From Trichomonas tenax (lineage: Eukaryota; Parabasalia; Trichomonadida; Trichomonadidae): a DNA stretch of 12,756 nucleotides. The notes under the pieces are model-generated. The model worked only from the letters and a program-made list of their open reading frames with translations. It was not told the origin of the DNA and made no database searches. The stretch covers positions 1 to 12,756 of the forward strand of contig JALKBU010001316.1 in assembly GCA_023091735.1 (NCBI GenBank), written 5' to 3'. Shown here piece by piece: positions 1 to 6,724 of the stretch. The stretch's first letter is position 1. Each line of letters starts with the position of its first letter. A program made the position numbers and the translations under genes.

Positions 1-225
1 GTTAGTTAGTTAGTTTGTCATAAATTATTTCAAAAACTGAATAAATTTTATAAAGTCATTAGTTTTAAAATAAAATTAACGTTAGTTTTGTAAGTAAATT
101 CAAAAATTTATTTTCTATATGGGGGGGAACTAACTTGTAAAACTAACTCTATCATGTAACCTCTCAATTTTAACATTGCGGAATGTGATGGCGCAGACAT
201 CACAGTGCGCAATGTTAATTACTAA
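1..225. repeat. AT-rich repeat-bearing DNA at left edge
   Basis: The window opens with four GTTA-type units (1-16). An imperfect inverted pair lies at 81-94 and 134-147 (12 of 14 bases complementary), and a run of seven G is at 121-127. A short reading frame at 160-222, in the same frame as the downstream remnant but closed by a stop at 223, may be further decayed coding sequence. No intact gene is visible. This may be the end of a mobile element cut by the window edge, but no boundary can be set. Confidence 0.35.
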
Positions 226-735
226 CTTCATATTTCTCGCAACTTTTTCAAAAAAGTTTGCACTCATTATAATCCTGAACTTCAAGGTCTCAAAGAACGT
301 CCAAGTGTTCCAATTGATCCTATTATTGAACAATCTTATATCAATCTTGTCGAAGTTCATGGAAAAATGGGAATTAACAAAATGACGAAAAAGATCAAGA
401 ATGATATCGTTGTTGTCGATGAGAACAAAAATAAATTCATTGAAATGCAATCTTCAATCAACATTCACAATCAAGACGATATTTTCAATTTGTTCCAGGA
501 ATTAACAAACTGGTTTGATAGCATTGACAGAGCAATTAGTTTAGAAGCTCAACCTAAAACAACTGGCCCAGCAATTGACCTTCTTAACCCATTGTCTGAG
601 CTTAAGTCAGCCATCTATCTTGATATTGACACACCAATTCCTTCATACAGAATGGGCAGAAAAATTTATGACAAGAATTTCAGAGAACCAGAAATCATCA
701 TTTTAGAAAACGAAGAAGAAGAACACATTACAAGC
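226..735 (+). pseudogene. Unrecognised coding remnant
   Basis: One frame is open from after the stop at 223 to a stop at 874-876. Its first ATG is at 367, but protein-like sequence begins well before it, from about 241, so that ATG is probably not the original start. The predicted protein is hydrophilic, mostly helical in character, and has an acidic ENEEEE stretch near 707-724. I do not recognise a family. From about 735 onward the coding signal moves to another reading frame, which encodes an integrase core; the open frame beyond that point is therefore probably out-of-frame readthrough. Either this is the N-terminal part of the same element joined through a frameshift, or it is an unrelated gene fragment fused at the GAA-rich stretch near 710-725. 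The absence of a start and the frame break argue against a functional gene. Confidence 0.4.
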
Positions 736-1301
736 TTGTTGCAAGTTATTGCTTTGAAGTTCTCCATGCTGACATTCATTATTATCACAAACAGTGTGGA
801 GATTACCTCTATGCAATCATTGATGACTGCTCACGTTTTCTACTCGACTATCAATTCATGGATCATAAAACCGTAATTAACACATGGCAGGTTGCTAAGA
901 TGTCAATGATAGCACTCAGAAAATCTCCCTAAGCATTTTGGGTGGACAATGATTGCGAAAATAAGGGTGAATTTTTCAGAAATTGCACAGATAAAGGAAT
1001 TCAAATAATAAATATTGATCCTTACAAGGCCTGCCAAAATGGTAAAATAGAAAGGTGGTGGCCTTTAGCAGAGTCACATGCGAAGTACAGAAACCAACTC
1101 AGACAATGGGTTATCAATTATAACAACACTCCACATGATTCACATACGATAAATCCACGAACAAAGGTTCCATACACTCCGAAGCAATTCCTTCTAAAGG
1201 AACGTAGGAATTGGTGGACTGATGATAAGGAACCAATATGGATTGTTTATGGAGTCGTCAAGAATCTCGGAGAAAGCATTATTCAAAGACATTCGCATTA
1301 A
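735..1301 (+). pseudogene. Broken retroviral-type (rve/DDE) integrase core, Maverick-like or related element
   Basis: In the frame at positions divisible by three, the sequence reads as an integrase catalytic core. The first acidic residue is in the motif ADIHYY (Asp codon 771-773), followed by YAIIDDCSRF. The second is in the VDND motif (Asp codon 945-947), and the Glu is in the NGKIER motif (codon 1050-1052). The last two are separated by 34 residues, close to the D,D-35-E spacing of the family. A tail with YNNTPHD and a Trp-rich segment follows, ending at the stop 1299-1301. The frame is interrupted by a TAA at 930-932, and its upstream end has no start and runs against the other remnant, so it is a degraded copy. 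Such integrases occur in Maverick/Polinton elements and related transposons, which are numerous in trichomonads. The exact element type cannot be decided because no other element gene is present. Confidence 0.75.
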
Positions 1302-1382
1302 ATTAATTCATATAAAAATTAATTTTTAATAAATATTTTATAGGTTTTTTATATATAAAGCCTATATCCACAATCCACATCT

Positions 1383-1400
1383 ATATTATATATTATTTAT
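1383..1400. repeat. Left copy of 18-bp direct repeat (putative target-site duplication)
   Basis: The 18 bases ATATTATATATTATTTAT are repeated exactly at 1782-1799. The two copies bracket the inverted-repeat element between them. The sequence is low-complexity AT, so chance similarity is not excluded, but exact identity placed directly at both element edges favours a target-site duplication. Confidence 0.5.
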
Positions 1401-1781
1401 GCGAAGTATGATAATATGTCACGAAAAAGCGACAGACTTACATGTCAGATTTGACATTTTCTGACATATAAAATGACATAATATAAAAGGGGGTGTATCT
1501 AAAACCGTCGGCCATTTTTATAATATAAATGAAAACATTTGCTATGATTGACTCTGGAAGGCTCGACCATGGACTGGCTTGCTAATCCAACGAAGCACTA
1601 TGATAAGGTCCAAGCCAATCCATAGTTGAGCCTTCCAGAGTCAATCATAGCAAATGTTTTCATTTATATTAAAATTCAATACTCACCCCTAATTAATAAT
1701 AGCATAATTTACATGTCAAAATAATGCTAAATCTGACGTGTAACCGCGCCACTTTTTCGTGACACATTATCATACCCTACA
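1401..1781. mobile_element. Foldback / MITE-like non-autonomous element
   Basis: The 381 bp are inverted-repetitive over almost their whole length. Near-terminal inverted repeats at 1407-1429 and 1752-1774 match at 22 of 23 positions and contain TCACGAAAAAG. The outer arms (about 1430-1521 and 1671-1751) are alignable but diverged; they share TGACATGTAA-type motifs and a run of four or five G followed by TG. The inner arms (1522-1581 and 1611-1670) match at 57 of 60 positions around a 29-nt spacer. There is no coding potential. Long inverted repeats, small size, no ORF and flanking direct repeats are the hallmarks of a foldback or MITE element mobilised in trans. The superfamily cannot be named from this copy. 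Confidence 0.65.
1522..1670. repeat. Near-perfect 60-bp inverted repeat at element centre
   Basis: The arms 1522-1581 and 1611-1670 are complementary at 57 of 60 positions; the three differences are transitions clustered between 1564 and 1573. A transcript of either strand would fold into a long hairpin with a 29-nt loop. The arms are much better conserved than the flanking outer arms of the same element. Confidence 0.85.
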
Positions 1782-1799
1782 ATATTATATATTATTTAT
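1782..1799. repeat. Right copy of 18-bp direct repeat (putative target-site duplication)
   Basis: This is an exact copy of 1383-1400, immediately outside the right end of the foldback element. Confidence 0.5.
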
Positions 1800-2141
1800 A
1801 TACATATTATATATATACAAACATATATGTTTAATTCCTGTTAATTGTTGAAAAAGTTTTTCATGAATACATTACACTGATCAATCATATTTGTTTTTCA
1901 TTATAAGCAAAATTTAAAAATTGACCAAAAATTATAATAAAGCTCCAATAATCATGCAACACATAGGATATAGACTGGCAATGAAGATGAAAAATTATAC
2001 GATCTTCATCATAAATTTTGATCAATATCGAATTTATTAAAATTATAACTGAAGATAATATAAAGAGAAATTGTATAATTGCATAAGAGTAATTTCTATA
2101 TAGTCATTCTGTAGAGTAAATCGCTGATTATTTCCAAAACC
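1800..2141. other. AT-rich intergenic DNA, nothing recognised
   Basis: There is no reading frame of note on either strand and no tRNA-like or other RNA fold that I can recognise. The base composition is strongly AT. Confidence 0.6.
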
Positions 2142-2345
2142 GAGTCTGAAAGGAAGAACTGTGGACTGGATTGCTAGCATTTTGGCTACCAGTCCCAATC
2201 AAGCATTTAATTTTTCTTTTCAAAGTAAATTTAAACAAATATAGGATATCATTCTTCCAATAATCATTTATAATCAAATGCCACGTAAATATTTATTTGT
2301 CAAATATGCATGTTTACATGTCAGATATTATCGCTTTTTGTGCCA
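2142..2345. repeat. Decayed relative of the foldback element
   Basis: Positions 2142-2176 match 1550-1584 of the foldback element at 26 of 35 positions without gaps, including GTGGACTGG versus ATGGACTGG and TTGCTA. They form the left half of a small hairpin (2163-2169 with 2189-2195, and 2175-2178 with 2185-2188, leaving a 5-nt bulge). To the right lie TGCCACGTAAA (2279-2289), TGTCAAAT (2298), TTTACATGTCAGAT (2313-2326) and CGCTTTTTGTGCC (2331-2343). These resemble, in the same outward order, the arm motifs and the CTTTTTCGTGAC end of the intact element. No left end or target duplication is visible. Confidence 0.45.
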
Positions 2346-2897
2346 ACTTTCTGTACGCAAAATGTGGTTTCGCATTAAAGTCGGTATTTCATATGAATTC
2401 ATGAATATTTTGTGCAATTTTCATTATTTTTGTAGTAGATAAAATTGATATTACATTTAAATATTCTCTATTAAAGGATTTGTTATGAATGGTAGCATAT
2501 AAGCATGAAAGATATATCAAGGTGAGTGCGCATTTCCGTGTTTTGGCTGCATTGAAAATTTCGATACTATAGAGCAAGATTGGTAATTTCTTTTCCCTCG
2601 ATCCCCGTTCATAATTTTGTAGGGTGGGACACTTGGAGCTACAGCCCAAAGATGGAGGCCTGTTTCCTGAAAGAAGTGGTGTTTCCCTCCTTTTATATTA
2701 TAATATAGAACAAAGAAAGAAAAGAAAAAAAAAGGTTTATGTAAACCGTTATTTCATTCTGAAAACCTCGAAATTCAAATGTTTTTTATTGTGATACAAT
2801 AGCAGTAACTAAATTATGTTTTGTAATCTTTGGAGTTTTTCTTAACTTTACAAACCATCTTAAAAATCTCTTTACTAAAAAAATTATAAATTTTAAA
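2346..2897. other. Intergenic region upstream of the membrane-protein gene
   Basis: No gene is supported. A G+C-richer island at 2620-2690 (about half G+C) can fold, with its ends pairing. A purine-rich A/G tract lies at about 2706-2734 and is followed by a perfect 6-bp inverted repeat, GGTTTA-TG-TAAACC, at 2734-2747. The sequence AAACCGTTA (2743-2751), the complement of a Myb-type AACGG site, overlaps it. No clear initiator motif is seen close to the ATG at 2898; the leader there is AT-only apart from scattered bases. Confidence 0.4.
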
Positions 2898-4343
2898 ATG
2901 AATAAGTTCACGGCATTAACAACTTTCTCGGCAGTCCTTATTGCTATAATAGGTATTGCCTACTTCGTAGTACCCAACAATCCATTCTTCGACGTTATGG
3001 TAGACAGACACGGCAGATGGCGCCTTCCAACAAACGGAGCGGCCACAAGATGGACATCATGGATTATCAACAAGCTCCCTCGCCTCGATATATCATTCGA
3101 TTTAATAGATCCAAGCTTCGATATGGATAATGACGCGTACATTCAATCTTCGACAATGTATATCATCATTCCGGGCGTTATTGGTTTAATTTTCATGATT
3201 GTTGTTATTGCTCTCATCATGGGCAGATACCTCTGCAACTGCTGCGGTGGTAAGAACGTTCGCAGAAAAGGTTATCGTGAAAGTAATATTAATTTCTTCC
3301 GTTACGCAATTATTCTCATTTCTTTCGGATTAGAAGCAGTTCTTATTTACGGCTATTTCGCAAATGCTGATCTCCACAAGGCTCTCAAGATTCTCAGTAC
3401 ATCTTTCCAGACCTCATCAAAGGGGCTCCGTACACAGTTCGATAAAGTCAAACTTGGAAATCTCACATACTCCGAAAATATTTCAACAGAAGAACTTCAA
3501 GAAGACCTCGAATTCTCTATCAGATATGCTGAAGGCCAAGCAGAAATCATGGCTGGATATGTTAAATCTTTCGAAGTCTGGAGAATGGTTGTCATCATCA
3601 CTAACCTTGTCTTATCTACAATCGGCTGTTCTTTAGGTATTGCAGCTGGTTCCGTTCGTAAGGGTACCCCAGTCGTCATTATGGTCGTGTTATTCGCAAT
3701 TTCAGATTGTTTGTTCTTCTTCTCATTCGGTATCCACCTTGCTGGATCTAAACTTCTTCTTGATTATTGCACAGAAGTTGATTCATATATAGATCCAAAC
3801 AACGATCTATTCTTACCAATGCGTCTTCAGTTCTTCGTTCCATGCGTTTCATCACCAGTTTATCCATTTATCCAAGATCACTTTATCTACTTAGCCCTTA
3901 CCGGAGTAGATACATTCAAGGATAAATGTAATAAGTCAAATTGCGAAGGTGATTACCAGTACCTCCAATGGTATAACTTTACAGATTTTAATCAGACCGC
4001 TGGCTTTTCTAATGTTTCTAACAAGGACGAGCTCGTTCAGATCTTTACCAACGTGTCTGCTGATTGCGAGGCAACAATGGTCATTGAAGACCAAGTTACA
4101 TGCAGATATACAAAGGGTGAAATTTATCAGGACTATTTCCTCTTATGCACATATACAAAGGATAACCTTTACATGATGATGATCACACAATTCGCTGGTT
4201 GCATCATTCTTATTCTCCTTACAATATTAGGTATCCCAGCTATCAAGAGATTCAAGTATGCTGGTAACGCCAATATCAATGGTGTCCTTGACGCTAACAA
4301 ACGCTTCATGGGTCGCCATGCCAAGGCCAAGAGAACTGTTTAA
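2898..4343 (+). CDS. Prominin/tweety-like polytopic membrane protein
   Basis: The product is a 481-aa membrane protein. The hydrophobic segments are at about 8-26 (signal peptide or anchor), 85-109, 131-154, 229-251, 258-283 and 427-449. After the first comes a lumenal stretch; the second is followed by a short cytosolic loop with a Cys cluster (C113, C115, C116) and basic residues. A lumenal loop spans 155-227, a short basic turn lies near 254, and a large lumenal loop at 284-425 carries seven cysteines (291, 316, 344, 349, 390, 402, 417). The tail is basic and cytosolic. All seven N-glycosylation sequons (N188, N194, N345, N360, N365, N372, N385) lie in loops predicted to be lumenal, which supports the topology. 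This order of segments, with a Cys-rich first cytosolic loop, is that of the prominin and tweety families; the length is close to tweety. The call rests on architecture, not on a recognised signature, and the function is unknown. The gene is intronless, and the first ATG of the frame is the natural start because the signal segment follows at once. Confidence 0.6.
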   Translation: MNKFTALTTFSAVLIAIIGIAYFVVPNNPFFDVMVDRHGRWRLPTNGAATRWTSWIINKLPRLDISFDLIDPSFDMDNDAYIQSSTMYIIIPGVIGLIFMIVVIALIMGRYLCNCCGGKNVRRKGYRESNINFFRYAIILISFGLEAVLIYGYFANADLHKALKILSTSFQTSSKGLRTQFDKVKLGNLTYSENISTEELQEDLEFSIRYAEGQAEIMAGYVKSFEVWRMVVIITNLVLSTIGCSLGIAAGSVRKGTPVVIMVVLFAISDCLFFFSFGIHLAGSKLLLDYCTEVDSYIDPNNDLFLPMRLQFFVPCVSSPVYPFIQDHFIYLALTGVDTFKDKCNKSNCEGDYQYLQWYNFTDFNQTAGFSNVSNKDELVQIFTNVSADCEATMVIEDQVTCRYTKGEIYQDYFLLCTYTKDNLYMMMITQFAGCIILILLTILGIPAIKRFKYAGNANINGVLDANKRFMGRHAKAKRTV

Positions 4344-4915
4344 TGTATTTGTCTCTAAATTATATTTTATTAAAAAGTATTTGAAAATAAAAATCCCAAT
4401 GTTGGTTCATTCTTACTTTTGTTTGTCCTTTTTTCATCATCTTTTTAAAGTTTTCTAAGTGTGTAAAATATTATATTTTGTTCAGATTTTTTGAGAATCC
4501 ACCAAACTACTATCTATGGCCTTGGCATCATGCCCTGATATATATTTTTGATCATATCATATCAAAATCAAAAAAATTAAAATTATGACTTGGTAACACA
4601 TCTCTAGCTTCCACATAGTGAATAATATAATAATATGAAAGGTAAGTGGTTAATCAATAGAGAAATATTTTTTGTTAAAATATATCTCTTTGTATTGTCA
4701 TTTTTATATTATGGATTATCTATAATAGAAGGTTTGAAAAGATTTGTAATACATAAATGTGATTAAACCGAGATAATGAAATAATGAAAAAAATATTATT
4801 CGCCTAATTTCAAAAATTTTAATATATTTTGATAACACATGTTATGTAGAGATTATGTTCACGGTTAAAATAGAAAAATAGATTTTTTTCTGGACGGTTT
4901 TTCACTTTTCTAAAA
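4344..4915. other. Intergenic region between membrane-protein gene and MED14
   Basis: This AT-rich stretch has no credible ORF. A TAAA (4359-4362) soon after the stop could serve as the trichomonad-type poly(A) signal of the upstream gene. An imperfect palindrome of TTTGATCATATCATATCAAA lies near 4547-4566. Two ACGGTT sequences occur at 4861-4866 and 4894-4899, close to the MED14 start. Confidence 0.4.
4902..4906 (+). promoter_or_regulatory. Initiator-like element of the MED14 gene
   Basis: TCACT at 4902-4906, followed by TTTC, fits the trichomonad initiator consensus TCA(+1)Py(T/A), known from T. vaginalis. With transcription starting at A4904 the leader would be 12 nt, within the very short leaders usual in that group. 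No TATA-like box is evident, as expected. Confidence 0.55.
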
Positions 4916-6187
4916 ATGACTGAGCTTGTTTTAGGCGACATTTCGCCATATCCAATCAGTGAAATGTTGAGGCACTTCGTGAACAGGTCCTTTGCCATGA
5001 TTCAATCCATTTTGGAAATTGAGTCGAATAATCAAGAATTAATGGTCGTCTTAAACACAATCTTCATTAACGCGGCAAAATTGTCGACAGTATTAAAATG
5101 GAACAAACAATATCCTAAATCCGAAGCTTTGTGCAATTATTTAATTGCAGCTCAACAACAACAAACATTTATTAACGATTATCTTGCGAGAATGTACACA
5201 TTATACAATACTAAGATGGATGAAATGAAAACACCGATGTTTGATGTTGTTGGAGCAATTGATATGGTTGTTGGACATGGTTATTCTCGTCTTCCTTTGA
5301 TGATTTATCCACCACTGGCTGAACCAAAGTTCGAAAAGGACCCAAAGCAGATGCTGGAGTTACTCAAAGATAAACTTATCGCATATCTCATCAACCAAAC
5401 ACTTCCAAATCATTCTAAAGTTACATTTGAAGACGGTTTAACTAAGATACACGTTCCAAATCAATATAATTTATATCTCACGTTTACGAATTTTGAATCT
5501 GCACCAAAAGTTGCAAATATCGAACTTTTGCTCAAAGGATTCCTCAATTTCAATCCAAATATCAAATATGCCGATAAACGCGGCGTTTCATTCGTTGATC
5601 CAACAGTTTTACCAAAAGTTATCAAAACAATTAACGAAATTCTCGAAAAGAACCCATATCATGCTTTCATGACAGTAAATAAGGTTATGTACAGATTTTG
5701 CGTTGCATTTGAAATGCAGCGCTTAATTACAGAAACTCAAAGAATTAGATCTCAGAAAAACGCATTTTACGCTCCCCAAAACAAATTGATATTAGTTATT
5801 TTCAAGACTCAGACAGAAATAGTCATCACAAAGGAAGATGACGCACTTCCAATCGAGTTAAACGGAGAAAAAGTTGGCGATGCATTCGGAAGATCGATTG
5901 ATGAAATTATCGAAGAGTGCAAAGTCTTCCGTGCAAATGCTGTCCTTCATTCTCTTTCACACGAATTACCAAATTCCACAATTACGATTATAGACAACCT
6001 TCCTGTTCTCACTTACGAAGGTGCCCAAATCTACATCGATAAGTGGATGGGCAATTACGTTGTAAGAGATTATCCAGAATTTTCTCAAGCGCTTAATGAA
6101 AATAACATCTCATACGTTGCTTCTGAGCTCGCTAGAATAAGAAAGAACAAACTTTTAGCTGATGTTTCCTTCACAGAACCATGGTAA
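4916..6187 (+). CDS. MED14: Mediator complex subunit 14 (MED14/Rgr1), short form
   Basis: MED14 is the backbone of Mediator, joining head, middle and tail modules at RNA polymerase II promoters. The N-terminal region matches the family: a helical segment with FVNRSF (21-26), VLKWNKQ (59-65), then Cys73 and a long helix, TPMFDV (106-111) and the hallmark GYSRLP (122-127). Residues about 180-300 follow the next repeat region, with an NLYLTF strand, a helix around YRFCVAFEMQRLI (259-271) and a basic end. Residues about 325-415 resemble the second repeat region, with a RSIDEIIEECKVFRANAVL helix, strands around PVLTYEGAQIYID, and a terminal helix. The protein then stops at 423 aa. Human (about 1,450 aa) and yeast (about 1,080 aa) proteins continue with long C-terminal parts that contact the tail; no continuation is found downstream. 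The start follows a 12-nt leader behind an initiator motif. Identification is from recalled family motifs; confidence is high for the N-terminal half. Confidence 0.85.
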   Translation: MTELVLGDISPYPISEMLRHFVNRSFAMIQSILEIESNNQELMVVLNTIFINAAKLSTVLKWNKQYPKSEALCNYLIAAQQQQTFINDYLARMYTLYNTKMDEMKTPMFDVVGAIDMVVGHGYSRLPLMIYPPLAEPKFEKDPKQMLELLKDKLIAYLINQTLPNHSKVTFEDGLTKIHVPNQYNLYLTFTNFESAPKVANIELLLKGFLNFNPNIKYADKRGVSFVDPTVLPKVIKTINEILEKNPYHAFMTVNKVMYRFCVAFEMQRLITETQRIRSQKNAFYAPQNKLILVIFKTQTEIVITKEDDALPIELNGEKVGDAFGRSIDEIIEECKVFRANAVLHSLSHELPNSTITIIDNLPVLTYEGAQIYIDKWMGNYVVRDYPEFSQALNENNISYVASELARIRKNKLLADVSFTEPW

Positions 6188-6301
6188 TTTTTGTTATATA
6201 TAAATAAATTTTCACTTGTAAACTCATCCTATCACTTTCCATATACTCTACATTGTTGCCCATTCATTCTAATCTAATTCAAAGCTTACATACGATTTTT
6301 T
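6188..6301. other. 3' flank of MED14
   Basis: This is AT-rich sequence with several TAAA motifs shortly after the stop (from about 6205) that could act in 3'-end formation. Nothing else is recognised. Confidence 0.35.
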
Positions 6302-6493
6302 TGTCAAATATATCAGTATTTCTGCCATATAAATACATCTATGAAATGTAAATATATCAAAATCGAATATATTTGACACATAAATAATAAAATGGCATGT
6401 AAACAATATTCTGCCATATAAAATATTTATTTGACATATAACCTGTTCAAAATCGAAAATTTATGACATATAACATTAAATTTGACATGTAAA
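6302..6493 (+). repeat. Ordered array of TGACATGTAAA-like motifs
   Basis: Eight copies of a degenerate 11-mer, roughly TGRCATRTAAA, lie in one orientation starting at 6323, 6342, 6374, 6393, 6412, 6432, 6464 and 6483. A weaker TGTCAAAT copy is at 6302. The steps are 19, 32, 19, 19, 20, 32 and 19 bp. Copies 90 bp apart resemble each other most: 6323 and 6412 are both TGCCATATAAA; 6342 and 6432 are each followed by TCAAAATCGAA within the 32-bp step; 6393 and 6483 both have CATGTAAA. So this is about two copies of a 90-bp unit built from four sub-repeats. It ends before AAGGGGCGACTA at 6504-6515. The same motif occurs in the foldback element and its decayed relative, so a transposon origin is likely. 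A role as a protein-binding array upstream of the glucosidase gene is possible but only inferred. Confidence 0.8.
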
Positions 6494-6724
6494 TATTCAT
6501 TTAAGGGGCGACTACCGTGAAAAGTGACATCTGAGGATAATGATTTTCAGCATCATATTGAATGCAAAGCATTTTAAAAAATCCTTAACGGTAATAATAT
6601 GGTAAAAATGATGTAATAGCTATTTATTAATATTATAACTTTTCAGGGTGAGCATAGTTGAAAAAAAAAATTCATTTTTTCAAAGCAATTTTCAATAGTT
6701 TACATTTCATGTAAGTGGCCCTTA
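6494..6724. promoter_or_regulatory. Upstream region of the glucosidase II gene
   Basis: AACGGTA at 6597-6603 fits a Myb-type site. TCATT at 6672-6676 could be an initiator but lies about 50 nt from the ATG, long for this group. A perfect inverted repeat TTACAT-TTC-ATGTAA lies at 6700-6714, ten bases before the ATG. No single core promoter can be chosen with confidence. Confidence 0.3.

Noticed and set aside
130..450. 106-codon minus-strand open frame at the left edge
   Set aside because: It is antisense to the coding remnant and has an AT-driven Phe/Ile/Asn-rich composition; treated as a shadow frame.
1339..1366. TATAGG...CCTATA inverted repeat just after the integrase stop, as an element end
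   Set aside because: It is only a 6-bp core in AT-rich DNA, with no partner copy at the left side of the integrase remnant.
2565..2640. Possible tRNA because of a GATCCCCGTTC-like segment
   Set aside because: No acceptor stem, anticodon arm or consistent T arm could be placed on either strand.
2389..2649. 86-codon minus-strand open frame upstream of the membrane-protein gene
   Set aside because: It has no recognisable domain and a composition like random AT-rich DNA, and it overlaps the foldable G+C-rich island. Not supported as a gene.
4258..4458. Plus-strand frame overlapping the end of the membrane-protein gene
   Set aside because: It is out of frame with the membrane protein; its last part is AT-rich flank giving a hydrophobic-looking but meaningless tail.
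6302..6493. CRISPR-like reading of the spaced motif array
   Set aside because: The repeats are short and degenerate, the spacers are 8-21 nt and partly related to one another, and the genome context is eukaryotic.
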